A stretch of 35,660 bases of DNA from an uncultured archaeon (GCA_937921685.1 CAKZUF010000008.1:1-35660); one strand, 5' to 3'; positions 8,092 through 16,100 are shown, counted from the first letter of the stretch. Numbers and translations: made by a program. Notes: generated by a model from the sequence alone, not told the origin.

Positions 8092-8112
8092 GGTATTGAG
8101 CGGTGCTGGCTC

Positions 8113-8814
8113 TTGGCTAGGAGGTTCGTGGACGCCTGGCTTAGGCCGGAAAGCCGAGGCACTCTTGAGGAAGTGTTGAGGTCTTGCCACGAGCTAGGCT
8201 ACTGGGGTGTAGCCCTCGAGGTAAGTGATGATTCTTGGGGGGAGGCCAGAAGTCTAGCAAATGCTTACGGCCTCGAGGCTTTCCGAAGGGTCACGATCGA
8301 GGCAGGGTCGAGGGAAGAGTTGTATAGAAGGTTAAGGGCTGCTCGCTGGAGATATGACCTAGTTGCCGTCTCGACACGTGATAGGGATGTTTTGATGGCT
8401 GCGGTTAGGGATATGAGGGTGGACACGGTCATCGTCAGCAACCCCGGCTCGCCACCCATAGACAGGCATGTGGTCCAAGTAGTTAGTAACTCGCTTGAGC
8501 TGGTCCTCCTCGACATGCTTGAGGGTGGTTACGAGGCTTTCAGAACAGCTGCTAGGGTTGTGAGGACGACCTATAAGAGGGGCCTCAGGCTTGTGGTCTC
8601 CTCGGGCGCTAGGGACGGGTACGGACTTAGGTCTCCGAGGCAGATGGCCTCGATAGCATGGTCGCTGGGCACTTCTCCTGACTATGCCCTCAAAACGGTC
8701 TCAACCTTTCCATCAGAAATGCTTTTAGAGAATCGTGGGCGGCTTGAAGGGCGTATCAGTGTGGAGGGGGTGTGGAGGATTGCTGAGGGCGAAGAGGAGG
8801 TATCTGATGGTTAG
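8113..8814 (+). CDS. rnp3: Ribonuclease P protein component 3 (Rpp30)
   Basis: Rpp30 is the TIM-barrel protein subunit that supports the RNase P RNA in 5' maturation of tRNA. The 233-residue frame has the family's late motif LVVSSGARDGYGLRSPRQMA and WSLGTSPDYALKTVSTFP. Upstream are DLVAVSTRD and IDRHVVQVVSNSLELVLLD. The TTG start has a GGTG about 8 bp upstream and lies 21 bp after the preceding gene. Its end overlaps the rnp2 start by 8 bp, consistent with the known heterotetramer of Rpp30 and Pop5. Confidence 0.93.
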   Translation: MARRFVDAWLRPESRGTLEEVLRSCHELGYWGVALEVSDDSWGEARSLANAYGLEAFRRVTIEAGSREELYRRLRAARWRYDLVAVSTRDRDVLMAAVRDMRVDTVIVSNPGSPPIDRHVVQVVSNSLELVLLDMLEGGYEAFRTAARVVRTTYKRGLRLVVSSGARDGYGLRSPRQMASIAWSLGTSPDYALKTVSTFPSEMLLENRGRLEGRISVEGVWRIAEGEEEVSDG

Positions 8815-9088
8815 GGTTGTTCCACCCAGTGTCCAAGTTACAGCCGATGAGCTTAGACAGGCTGTTGCGGGCGAGCTCGCCAGGCTTGGCGGATGGCTCG
8901 CATTAGCGGAGGCGGGCATCTCGGTTAGGAGAGCCGGGAAGGAAGGCGACGGGTTCATACTCAGGTGCAGTTTAAAGTCTGTCCCCTTGGTCCTCCACGC
9001 ACTCACCTTTGTTAAGAGCCTTAAGGGAGAGCGTGTGAGGCTAGATGTAACCGGGATGAGTGGGACTATAAAGTGTCTAAGGAGATAG
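8807..9088 (+). CDS. rnp2: Ribonuclease P protein component 2 (Pop5)
   Basis: Pop5 partners Rpp30 in archaeal RNase P and stabilises the catalytic domain of the RNA. The start at 8807 is chosen because a strong Shine-Dalgarno sequence (GAGGAGGT, about 8794-8801) sits 5 bp upstream. This gives a 93-residue product that overlaps rnp3 by 8 bp. The C-terminal VSGTIK-like ending (VTGMSGTIKCLRR) and the alpha/beta layout with FILRCSLKSVPLVLHALTFV are Pop5-like. It is a short family and the sequence is divergent, so the call leans partly on its operon partner. Confidence 0.88.
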   Translation: MVRVVPPSVQVTADELRQAVAGELARLGGWLALAEAGISVRRAGKEGDGFILRCSLKSVPLVLHALTFVKSLKGERVRLDVTGMSGTIKCLRR

Positions 9089-9107
9089 TCCGGAAGGGCG
9101 TCACGAC

Positions 9108-10019
9108 CTATTCCTGACTCCTACCACACTTTGGACAGAATACGGTTTCTTCAGATATTGCTGCGCCACAGAACTTGCATCGAGGTGTAGAGTAGACCCC
9201 AGCCTCACGCTTCTTCTCAATCCTCTTAGCTATCAGCAAGGCGACCTCCATCATTACTACAATTGGGAGGAATAGGACGGTGTTTCCGACAAGCCAGCCG
9301 TCAGGCGTTATAAATGCGATGATTATGTATAGTATGCCGTAGAAGTAGACCCTGTTCCTCGAGAGTATGCTTGAGCTGAGTATGCCGAGTCTTACGAGGA
9401 GTACGAAGATTGCGGGGGCAGTGAATAAAAGTCCCATGGAGCCTACGGTTGAGAAGACGAACATATAGTAGTCTCCAGCCTCTATCAGCCGTAGCTCAGG
9501 CGAGATTCCGATAATATCGGCGAATATGGCCATAAACCTGATGATAAGTGGGACAACTATGAGGTAGCTGAAAAGCGCACCCATCGCGAATAGGCCGATA
9601 AAAGCCGTGAGAAATGGCCATATGAGCCTTCTTTCTTGAGGGTATAGCGCGGGGTTGACGTAGGCGTAAATCTCGTAGCCAATTACCGGGATAACTGTGA
9701 TGAATGCGACCAGTGCTGCCGCTATGAAGTATATCTCGAGGGGTGAGACGAGGCGGCCCGGAATTATCCTAAAATATCCACCAGCCAGCGACACTGTATG
9801 CTCTAAGACGAGACTGATTGCTGGCTTGTACTCGCCCGTCAGGAGTGTGCTAATTCCTGTGAGCGAGATGTTTGAGGGAAAGGCAAGCCAGAAGATGAGG
9901 GCGACCATGTAGCTGATCGCGACCATCTTCAGCCTATCCCTAAGCTCTAGTAGGTGCTCCGTGAATGTCATCTCGTTCGGGTTCTTCCTCTCCCTCTTCC
10001 TCCCCATTCCAATAGCCAA
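9108..10019 (-). CDS. tatC: Sec-independent translocase TatC with C-terminal zinc ribbon
   Basis: TatC is the twin-arginine signal receptor of the Tat export complex in the cell membrane. The N-terminal MTFTEHLLELRDRLK matches the family's E-H-L-x-E-L-R-x-R pattern. The conserved loop NPALYPQERRLIWPF follows at about residues 122-136. Six membrane helices can be drawn, ending near residue 265. After a basic linker the last 25 residues carry CKFCG and CPKCG (C-x2-C, about 10 residues, C-x2-C), a zinc-ribbon not part of ordinary TatC. The outer start is TTG 10019; ATG 10007 is also possible. It is divergent from ctaA. tatA lies about 700 bp further on, also on the minus strand. Confidence 0.93.
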   Translation of the reverse strand: MAIGMGRKRERKNPNEMTFTEHLLELRDRLKMVAISYMVALIFWLAFPSNISLTGISTLLTGEYKPAISLVLEHTVSLAGGYFRIIPGRLVSPLEIYFIAAALVAFITVIPVIGYEIYAYVNPALYPQERRLIWPFLTAFIGLFAMGALFSYLIVVPLIIRFMAIFADIIGISPELRLIEAGDYYMFVFSTVGSMGLLFTAPAIFVLLVRLGILSSSILSRNRVYFYGILYIIIAFITPDGWLVGNTVLFLPIVVMMEVALLIAKRIEKKREAGVYSTPRCKFCGAAISEETVFCPKCGRSQE

Positions 10020-10037
10020 ATGCTAGCTGGGGCACGA

Positions 10038-10049
10038 TGGATATAAATT
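10038..10049. promoter_or_regulatory. Bidirectional TATA region between tatC and ctaA
   Basis: GGATATAAATTA (plus) / TAATTTATATCC (minus) is centred about 24 bp before the tatC TTG (36 bp before its ATG) and about 32 bp before the ctaA ATG. With only 55 bp between the two starts, one AT-rich core probably serves both directions. Confidence 0.5.
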
Positions 10050-10074
10050 AGTCGCGGCGCACGAATATATATTG

Positions 10075-10548
10075 ATGGACGCTGCACGACGACTCTTCCA
10101 ATCCAACATAATGGCAGCCGCAGCGGTCATCATAATGAACGTCATCGGGAGCTACGTCTCTTCGATAGGCGCTGGAATGGCTTGTCCAGACTGGCCTCTC
10201 TGCCCATTCCCACCATATAGTTACCATGTCTTGATGGAGTTTCTCCACCGTGTCTGGGGACTTGTCGTGGTAGCCGCCATCATTCTATCAGTCTTGCGGG
10301 CTAGGCGAGTCAAAGCTGTTGGGGAACTGAGGGTTGCCAAGACGCTGGTCTACACCAGCCTCGTGGTGGTGATGGTTCAAGTAGGCCTAGGGGCGATTGT
10401 TGTCTTCACTGCCCTTCTGCCTGAGCTAGTGGCTCTACACCAGCTGCTAGCCCAGACGATACTCTCGCTACAGGTGGCTGCGGCGGGGATTAGCTGGGCT
10501 GCGACGACTAGGCATGTTGAGAAGGAGCAGATAACAGCGAGGGGCTGA
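10075..10548 (+). CDS. ctaA: Compact heme A synthase (CtaA/COX15-like)
   Basis: It likely oxidises heme O to heme A for a cytochrome oxidase. About four membrane helices are visible in 157 residues, roughly half of the eight-helix bacterial CtaA. This fits the short archaeal form known from Aeropyrum. After helix 1 comes ACPDWPLCPFPP, with the loop cysteine pair (C-x5-C), then MEFLHRVWG with the first heme-ligand histidine in the E-x2-H-R context. LVALHQLLAQ supplies the second histidine near helix 4. ATG 10075 is used; a TTG one codon upstream is possible. No oxidase subunits are nearby, and a homodimer would be needed to rebuild the full bundle. Confidence 0.88.
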   Translation: MDAARRLFQSNIMAAAAVIIMNVIGSYVSSIGAGMACPDWPLCPFPPYSYHVLMEFLHRVWGLVVVAAIILSVLRARRVKAVGELRVAKTLVYTSLVVVMVQVGLGAIVVFTALLPELVALHQLLAQTILSLQVAAAGISWAATTRHVEKEQITARG

Positions 10549-10556
10549 GGCCTATA

Positions 10557-10712
10557 CTATTCTTTCTTCTCCGCCTCTTTCTCGCCCTTCTTCATCTCTC
10601 GGCGGAGCTCGCCAAGGCTACGCGCAAACCTGAGAACCGTGTCAGGCTTGAAGAAGATTATCAGTAGGAAAATGACGACAATTATTATGAACGCCTCTAG
10701 CGGTGATATCAT
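10557..10712 (-). CDS. Very short TatA-like protein (51 aa)
   Basis: The 51-residue frame starts MISPLEAFIIIVVIFLLI, one hydrophobic helix. It continues FFKPDTVLRFARSLGELR, an amphipathic helix in the place and style of TatA/TatB (FGP-x-LP-x-x-R-x-LG), then a Lys/Glu-rich tail. The usual Gly-Pro hinge is replaced by Lys-Pro. It begins 2 bp after the tatA stop on the same strand, so the two are almost certainly co-transcribed. It is probably a second Tat pore component or a TatB-like partner for TatC. The alternative is a chance membrane peptide, but position and helix pattern argue against that. Confidence 0.75.
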   Translation of the reverse strand: MISPLEAFIIIVVIFLLIIFFKPDTVLRFARSLGELRREMKKGEKEAEKKE

Positions 10713-10714
10713 GC

Positions 10715-11017
10715 CTAAGCGGCCGCTAGCTTAGCTTTAATCTCTTGAACCAAGGCTTCACGGCTCTTACCTTCAGTGGAGATGCCTAGAGTCTTAGCAA
10801 CTTCGAGCAGCTTCTCGTCGGAAAGGGATCCCACATCACTAGGCTGCGCTGTTTTTCCCTGCTCCTCCAAGGATGTCGCCTCTTTACTGGCCTTCTCGAA
10901 CTCCTTCTTCGCCTGGCCGAAAGCCCTCGCTATCTTCGGAAGCCTCTCAGGGCCCCAAAGGAATAATACTAGAAGTACCGCGACGACTATTAACCACTCA
11001 AAACCCTGAAATGCCAA
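10715..11017 (-). CDS. tatA: Sec-independent translocase TatA with helical C-terminal extension
   Basis: TatA forms the Tat export pore. From TTG 11017 the product is 100 residues: AFQGFEWLIVVAVLLVLFLW is the membrane helix. GPERLPKIARAFGQAKKEF is the hinge and amphipathic helix with the family G-P-x-x-L-P-x-x-A-R. The last ~35 residues (SDEKLLEVAKTLGISTEGKSREALVQEI, written in parts: LLEVAKTLGI and SREALVQEI) resemble a small SAP/Rho-N type helix pair. Start 11017 is preferred over TTG 11041 because GGGGTGA lies 7-10 bp before it. A TATA element at 11049-11057 would also start the message near 11026. The gene follows moaE by a short gap but may have its own promoter. Confidence 0.92.
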   Translation of the reverse strand: MAFQGFEWLIVVAVLLVLFLWGPERLPKIARAFGQAKKEFEKASKEATSLEEQGKTAQPSDVGSLSDEKLLEVAKTLGISTEGKSREALVQEIKAKLAAA

Positions 11018-11066
11018 GCCTACTTCACCCCTAGTCTTCAAACCCCATATTTAAGTGTTCGTGAAC

Positions 11067-11528
11067 CTACTCAGTTACCCATGCGTGAGAATCGTCAATG
11101 TAGACCTCTTTCTTGAAGAGTGCTGGCTCCTTCTTGTATCTCTCGACGGCTTCGCGGAGTGCGTTGAAGGCTGCGGCTCTCTGTCTAGCTGCGACGACTA
11201 CTAGCACCACGGGCTCGCCCGGGTTGAATCTGCCATATAGGTGCCAGATGCCAACGTAGGATGCGCCATGTTTCTCGGATACCTCGCGGCATATCTTGTT
11301 GATCTCTAGGTTTGCGTTCTCCTCATAGGCCTCTATCTCAAGATACTTCACCTCTTTTCCCGTCCTGCTTTCACGTCTCGCTACACCAAGGAAAACAACG
11401 ACTGCGCCAGAGCTGCCTGACCCGTAAATCCGCGACAAGTTTGATAGAAGTTCACCTATTCTGAGCTCGTGTTCAGCATAGACCCCGGGGCTAGGCAGGC
11501 TCTTCAGCCCCTCCTCCTCCACACTCAC
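11067..11528 (-). CDS. moaE: Molybdopterin synthase catalytic subunit MoaE
   Basis: MoaE transfers sulfur from thiocarboxylated MoaD to precursor Z to make molybdopterin. Family signs are GAVVVFLGVARRES, YLEIEAYEENA, WHLYGRFNPGEPVVLVVVAA and RAAAFNALREAVERYK. The lysines of the active site are present in RYKKEPALFKKEVY (about residues 130-142). The length of 153 is normal. Its ATG overlaps the mrp stop by four bases (ATGA), so the two are translated together. That fits a link between Fe-S supply and molybdenum cofactor synthesis. No moaD or moaA is in the window. Confidence 0.95.
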   Translation of the reverse strand: MSVEEEGLKSLPSPGVYAEHELRIGELLSNLSRIYGSGSSGAVVVFLGVARRESRTGKEVKYLEIEAYEENANLEINKICREVSEKHGASYVGIWHLYGRFNPGEPVVLVVVAARQRAAAFNALREAVERYKKEPALFKKEVYIDDSHAWVTE

Positions 11529-12610
11529 TGCGCCCCCCTCCTGACTGCCAGGACGCTCAATGCCGCGGCTACGCGTCTAGCTAGGCTCCTGAAGCTCTCA
11601 GCAGCCTCAGATGTTGGATGCGAGATTATGATTGGGGTGCCTTCGTCGCTATTTTCGCGAAGTATGGGCATTAGCGGTATCTCGGCCAATAGGGGGACGC
11701 CTATTTCTCCAGCCGACCTTGACCCTCCTCCCCTGCCAAAGATGTACTCCTTCCTACCGCAGCCCGGGCAGACGTAGTAGGACATATTCTCGACTATCCC
11801 CAGAATCTCAACACCCAGCTTCTGGAACATTCTGAGGGCTTTGATAGCTATGTCTAGAGAGGCCGGCTGGGGTGTTGTCACGATTATGGCCCCTGTTATG
11901 GGTATTGTTTGGGCGAGTGTCAGGGGTGCATCCCCTGTTCCGGGTGGAAGGTCTACGATGAGATAGTCTAGTTTACCCCAGTCAACCTCTAACAGCATCT
12001 GCCTCACAGCGCCACCCACAAGCGGTCCCCTCCAGATGATAGGCGTGTCGTCAGTGACTACTAGACCCATAGACATCATCTTCAGGCCTAAGGGCCCTTC
12101 AGCTGGTGAGATCTTCTCTCCCCCCTTGGCCTCAAACCGGTAGGAGCGTATAAAGCGTGTGAGACTTGAGCCATAAATGTCGGCGTCAAGTATTCCGACG
12201 GCGGCTCCCGCCTCTGAGAGAGCAATGGCAAGGTTGGCGGCTACAGTAGTCTTACCCACACCACCCTTCCCGCTACCCACCGCGACGACATTCTTTATAC
12301 CGGGAATCTCCGTCGAGACAGGTCTTACCCCCCAGCCCTGCCTAACCCTCGAAGTAACCTTCATGTTCACAGACCTAACCCCGGGCACCCCCTCGACAGC
12401 GCTCTTCGCCATCTTCTCTATCTGGGTGTTGTAGGGGCAGGCGGGCGTCGTCAGCTCCAGCGTGAATGAAACCTCACCATCCTTTACGCTCAAATCCTTT
12501 ATCATCCCCATGCTTACAATATCCATGCCGAGCTCAGGATCTCTAACCCCCCTAAGAGCCTCGAGAACCTCCCTTTCAGACGGCTTCCTCAACCAAATTA
12601 CATGAGGCAT
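11525..12610 (-). CDS. mrp: Mrp/ApbC-family Fe-S cluster carrier ATPase
   Basis: It is a cytosolic P-loop ATPase that carries Fe-S clusters to apoproteins. Residues about 10-85 form the MIP18/DUF59 domain (EVLEALRGVRDPELGMDIVS, LELTTPACPYN). The Mrp domain starts with the deviant Walker A GSGKGGVGKTTVAANLAIAL, followed by GILDADIYGSS, IVDLPPGTGDAPLTLAQ and the cluster-binding CPGCG (C-x2-C) in VENMSYYVCPGCG. The start used is ATG 12610. A TATA element at 12613-12622 is too close to it but exactly 25-26 bp from TTG 12592, which would give a protein beginning RKPSEREVLEALRG, like its homologues. moaE follows with an ATGA overlap. Confidence 0.95.
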   Translation of the reverse strand: MPHVIWLRKPSEREVLEALRGVRDPELGMDIVSMGMIKDLSVKDGEVSFTLELTTPACPYNTQIEKMAKSAVEGVPGVRSVNMKVTSRVRQGWGVRPVSTEIPGIKNVVAVGSGKGGVGKTTVAANLAIALSEAGAAVGILDADIYGSSLTRFIRSYRFEAKGGEKISPAEGPLGLKMMSMGLVVTDDTPIIWRGPLVGGAVRQMLLEVDWGKLDYLIVDLPPGTGDAPLTLAQTIPITGAIIVTTPQPASLDIAIKALRMFQKLGVEILGIVENMSYYVCPGCGRKEYIFGRGGGSRSAGEIGVPLLAEIPLMPILRENSDEGTPIIISHPTSEAAESFRSLARRVAAALSVLAVRRGAQ

Positions 12611-12612
12611 TG

Positions 12613-12622
12613 CTTATTTAAA
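12613..12622 (-). promoter_or_regulatory. TATA box of the mrp-moaE transcript
   Basis: On the minus strand it reads TTTAAATAAG, centred about 25-26 bp from TTG 12592 and only 7 bp from ATG 12610. It argues for a leaderless mRNA starting translation at 12592. Confidence 0.5.
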
Positions 12623-12665
12623 AAACGAATCCCAAAAACTCAACCGTGAGAGTTTATACAAACGG

Positions 12666-12674
12666 TATATAAAG
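12666..12674 (+). promoter_or_regulatory. TATA box of gapN
   Basis: GTATATAAA precedes the gapN ATG (12710) by about 40 bp, giving a short leader of some 12-15 nt. The intergenic region from 12611 to 12709 therefore carries separate minus and plus promoters. Confidence 0.55.
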
Positions 12675-12709
12675 CAGGAATCAGGTAGGTATGCACTTGA
12701 ATACAGGTC

Positions 12710-14272
12710 ATGGCGGTGCTTGAGTCTAGCCAGCTCGGCAAGCCCAGTCTAAGGCTTAGCAGCTACTTCGACGATCTCTACCACCTTAACGAGGAGGGGG
12801 TCCCAGTCTTTAAGATGTTTATAAATGGGGAGTGGGTGGAGAGCCGGACTGGAGAGACATTCCCAGTAGATACCCCCATCGACGATAGTGTTGTGGCGTA
12901 TGCCCAGAAGGGTGGTGACCTCGACGTAGATGCCGCCGTTAGCGCTTCCCGCGATGCGAGGCCGAAGATACGGTCCATAGCTGCGATCGATAGGATAGAG
13001 ATTTTCCACGACACGGCTAGGATAATTGAAGAGCACCTTGAAGACTTTGTCAAAGTGCTTATGCTTGAGGCTGGTAAGCCCCGCGCCGACGCGGTCGGCG
13101 AGATAACAGCCGTTATCGAGCGTATGAAGATGACGATGGAGGATGTCTCTAAGGTTGGTGGCGAGTATAGGCCCGGAGACTGGTCCGCCGACACGATGGG
13201 TAAAGTCGCAATTGTCCTCCGCGAGCCTATCGGGACAGTAGGTGCTATAGGCCCCTTCAACTACCCCCTATACATACCGGCAGCCAAGATCATACCAGCC
13301 CTCCTATCAGGAAACACGGTCGTCGTCAAGCCGGCAAGCGATACGCCTTTAAGCCAGCTCCTACTCGCCAAGGCTCTTGAGGAGGCTGGGGTTCCGCGAG
13401 GAGCGCTTAACGTCGTTACGGGGCCAGGGCGTGTTGGTGCTAGGATAGCGGCGCACGAGGATGTCGGTATGATATCATTCACGGGGAGCACAGAGGTTGG
13501 CAGAGAGATAGCGAGGATAGCGGCCAATAAGCGTCTCCACCTTGAGCTCGGAGGCAAGGCATATGCAATCGTTCTGGACGACGCGGACATAGCTTTGGCG
13601 GCTAATAGGTGTGTGGCAGGCTCTCTGAGGAATGCGGGGCAGAGGTGCGATGCTGTGAGTGCAATACTGGTGGTCGAGTCGGTGGCTGATGAGTTCGTGG
13701 AGAAGGTGTTAGCCGAGGTTGACAAGATAAAGTTTGGAGACCCGAGGGTTGAAGGTGTTAACATGGGTCCGCTCATAAACAGGGCTGCTGCTGAGAGGGT
13801 CAACGCCCTAGTGAGGGACGCGGTGGCTAAAGGTGCAAAGCTTCTTAGGGGAGGGAGTTACAGGGGCTGCTATCATGAACCGACGGTTCTCGACAGGGTT
13901 CCGCTGGAAGCTAGGATATTGTGGGAGGAGACATTCGGCCCAGTAGTGACAATAGCTAGGGTCAGGGATGAGAACGAGGCAATAGCTATAGCCTCTAAGA
14001 GTAGATACGGCTTGGACAGCTGCGTATTCACGAACAACTTCTACAGGATGTGGAGGGTGGCGAAGTCACTCCAGACTGGTGCTGTGACGATAAACGATTT
14101 CCCACGCCACGGAGTCGGCTACTTCCCATTCGGAGGAGTTAAGGACTCAGGGTTGGGGAGAGAGGGAATCGGATACTCGATCGAGGAGATGATGGTTCTC
14201 AAAACCATCGTATTCAACTTGGAGCCTGCTCAGCTCGGCAAGGTAAGGAGGCCGAAGCAAAAGCATCACTAG
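12710..14272 (+). CDS. gapN: Non-phosphorylating glyceraldehyde-3-phosphate dehydrogenase
   Basis: This aldehyde-dehydrogenase superfamily enzyme oxidises glyceraldehyde 3-phosphate directly to 3-phosphoglycerate, bypassing ATP formation in the archaeal Embden-Meyerhof route. Catalytic residues line up: N184 in GPFNYPLY, E279 in HLELGGKAYAIVLDDAD and C313 in NAGQRCDAVS. Features shared with the Thermoproteus tenax enzyme include GEYRPGDWSADT, GQRCDA, and the C-terminal INDFPRHGVGYFPFGGVKDS with GREGIGY. At 520 residues it is about 20 longer than T. tenax GAPN owing to its N-terminus. Two genes downstream lies apgM, which takes the product onward. Its TAG stop overlaps the Nudix stop in a CTAG. 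Confidence 0.93.
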   Translation: MAVLESSQLGKPSLRLSSYFDDLYHLNEEGVPVFKMFINGEWVESRTGETFPVDTPIDDSVVAYAQKGGDLDVDAAVSASRDARPKIRSIAAIDRIEIFHDTARIIEEHLEDFVKVLMLEAGKPRADAVGEITAVIERMKMTMEDVSKVGGEYRPGDWSADTMGKVAIVLREPIGTVGAIGPFNYPLYIPAAKIIPALLSGNTVVVKPASDTPLSQLLLAKALEEAGVPRGALNVVTGPGRVGARIAAHEDVGMISFTGSTEVGREIARIAANKRLHLELGGKAYAIVLDDADIALAANRCVAGSLRNAGQRCDAVSAILVVESVADEFVEKVLAEVDKIKFGDPRVEGVNMGPLINRAAAERVNALVRDAVAKGAKLLRGGSYRGCYHEPTVLDRVPLEARILWEETFGPVVTIARVRDENEAIAIASKSRYGLDSCVFTNNFYRMWRVAKSLQTGAVTINDFPRHGVGYFPFGGVKDSGLGREGIGYSIEEMMVLKTIVFNLEPAQLGKVRRPKQKHH

Positions 14273-14802
14273 ACATCGTCAAGAAATATACTCATCAGTA
14301 GTGCGGCTATACTTTTCAAGTCTCTAATACCCCCACTTCGAACAGCATCCAAGACCTGTTCACGCGTTAGTCTAACGACCCTGATATTCTCATCCACATC
14401 ATGTCTCAATACGCCGGCTGTAGATGCCCGTCCTACGAATATGTATAGCCTCTCGGTTGTGTATCCAGGAGTGGTGTAGGTCTCGGCGAGGAGCCTTAGA
14501 CTGTCTGCCTTGAACCCTGTCTCCTCTTCAAACTCTCTCTCAGCACACCTCCTAGGCTCCTCACCCTCCTCCAGCGTACCCGCAGGTATCTCGAGAGTCT
14601 CCTCACCCACACCTATCCTGTATTGAGACACTAGGAAGAACTTTCCCTCAGAATCGGTCGCCACTATCGCCACAGACCCTGGATGCTCTACAACCTCTCT
14701 CACAACCTCCCTATCATAATATTTCGCCCGGACACGCCTTACTGAGACGAGCCTACCACTATAGACAAGCTCTCTGGAGATGATCTCGGGTGGACGCTTC
14801 AT
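14269..14802 (-). CDS. Nudix hydrolase, ADP-ribose pyrophosphatase type
   Basis: Likely cleaves ADP-ribose or a related nucleoside diphosphate derivative. The Nudix box is complete: G75-x5-E81-x7-R-E-F-x-E-E-x-G-F (GTLEEGEEPRRCAEREFEEE then TGF). Upstream are SVAIVATDSEGKFFLVSQYR and the ETLEIPAG strand typical of the ADPRase subfamily. I use ATG 14802 (177 residues) rather than the upstream TTG 14853. The extra 17 codons would run across the TATA sequence that serves this gene and apgM. It overlaps the gapN stop convergently. Confidence 0.88.
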   Translation of the reverse strand: MKRPPEIISRELVYSGRLVSVRRVRAKYYDREVVREVVEHPGSVAIVATDSEGKFFLVSQYRIGVGEETLEIPAGTLEEGEEPRRCAEREFEEETGFKADSLRLLAETYTTPGYTTERLYIFVGRASTAGVLRHDVDENIRVVRLTREQVLDAVRSGGIRDLKSIAALLMSIFLDDV

Positions 14803-14833
14803 CACTGTGTCACGAATTTCGCGTAGGGAGATG

Positions 14834-14845
14834 TTTTTATAAATT
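14834..14845. promoter_or_regulatory. Bidirectional TATA box between Nudix gene and apgM
   Basis: TTTTTATAAATT is centred 26 bp before the apgM GTG, which implies a leaderless apgM transcript. On the minus strand AATTTATAAAAA is centred about 38 bp before the Nudix ATG at 14802. A single core element can serve both genes. Confidence 0.6.
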
Positions 14846-14865
14846 AGCTGCAACTTGATAATCCC

Positions 14866-16095
14866 GTGAAGATCTTATTCGTTCTCTTGGACGGCGTGGG
14901 TGATAGGCCTTCACGCATCTTGAATGGCCTGACACCTCTTCAGGCTGCACGTATCCCATTTCTGAATGGCTTAGCCAGAGATGGTATAAACGGCATCATG
15001 GACCCAGTCTCGCCTGGAATTCCCGTAGGAAGTGATACAGGCCATCTCTCCATTTTAGGCTACGACCCGTACAAGTATTATCCAGGCAGGGGGCCCTTCG
15101 AGGCTCTTGGAGCCGGAATTAAGCTCAAGCCCGGTGATGTCGCCTTTAGATGCAATTTCGCCACGGTCTCTGATGATGGGAGGGTTGTGGATAGGAGGGC
15201 GGGCCGTATAGGCAGCCAGGATGCTGCCCAGCTTGTCGAGAGCCTCAGAGAGGTTGTAGAGGTCGACGGGGTAGAGGTCTTGCTGAAGCACACTGTAGAG
15301 CACAGGTCTGTCCTTGTGCTCAGGGGGGAAGTCTCTGACAAGGTCTCGGATGTCGACCCGCATAAGGATGGTGCAGAGCTACTCTGGCCGAGGCCCCTCG
15401 ACAATTCCCGTGAGGCGGAGAGGACCGCGGAGGTGTTGACCAAGCTCCTCAAAAAATATAGGCAGATACTTGAGGGGCACCCGGTAAATGTTAGGAGGCG
15501 CGAGGCCGGCTTACCTATCGCCAACATGCTACTACCGCGTGGGGCGGGGAGGATGCCGAACCTCCCATCTCTCGCCGAGCGATTCGGTGTAAGGGCCGCA
15601 GTGATAGCCGGTGGGGCTCTCTATAAGGGAGTGTGCAGCTCTGTGGGCATGGACGTAGTCGAGGTGCCGGGCGCCACAGGCACACTAAACACCGATCTAG
15701 ACGCTAAGTTCAGAACGGCGTTCAAAGCCATGGGCGAATACGACTTCGTCTTCCTCCACATCAAGGGGACAGACACAGCGGCCCATGACAAGGACCCAGC
15801 AACAAAGGCCACATTCATAGAGAAGATCGATGCAGCATTTGCAGAAAACTACAACCCGCCGCGCGACGAGTTCATCGTCTGTGTCACAGGTGACCATACA
15901 ACCAGCTCCCTCACAGGCGAGCATAGGGGAGATCCGGTACCGGTGCTGATTTGGGGCCATGGAGTTAGGGTGGACCAAGTGAACAGGTTTAACGAGGTTG
16001 ACTCAGCCCGCGGTGCTCTTGGACGGATAAGGGGCATAGACTTGATGAATATTCTGATGGACCTGGCAAACAGGATTGAGAAGTTCGGCGAATAG
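14866..16095 (+). CDS. apgM: 2,3-bisphosphoglycerate-independent phosphoglycerate mutase, archaeal type
   Basis: It interconverts 3- and 2-phosphoglycerate in the lower glycolytic/gluconeogenic pathway. It belongs to the alkaline phosphatase superfamily: [12 protein letters not shown] holds the first metal aspartate (D9). [16 protein letters not shown] contains the phosphorylated serine S56. [28 protein letters not shown] and VTGDHTTSS with GEHRGDPVP supply later metal ligands. The 409-residue length is normal for ApgM. GTG 14866 is chosen because the conserved [10 protein letters not shown] begins there and a TATA box lies 26 bp upstream. Together with gapN it forms a glycolytic neighbourhood. 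Confidence 0.97.
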   Translation: MKILFVLLDGVGDRPSRILNGLTPLQAARIPFLNGLARDGINGIMDPVSPGIPVGSDTGHLSILGYDPYKYYPGRGPFEALGAGIKLKPGDVAFRCNFATVSDDGRVVDRRAGRIGSQDAAQLVESLREVVEVDGVEVLLKHTVEHRSVLVLRGEVSDKVSDVDPHKDGAELLWPRPLDNSREAERTAEVLTKLLKKYRQILEGHPVNVRRREAGLPIANMLLPRGAGRMPNLPSLAERFGVRAAVIAGGALYKGVCSSVGMDVVEVPGATGTLNTDLDAKFRTAFKAMGEYDFVFLHIKGTDTAAHDKDPATKATFIEKIDAAFAENYNPPRDEFIVCVTGDHTTSSLTGEHRGDPVPVLIWGHGVRVDQVNRFNEVDSARGALGRIRGIDLMNILMDLANRIEKFGE

Positions 16096-16100
16096 CCAAC

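Noticed and set aside
13261..13803. Long antisense frame inside gapN
   Set aside because: It is Ser/Ala/Thr-rich in the way of a shadow frame, and gapN on the plus strand has all family motifs.
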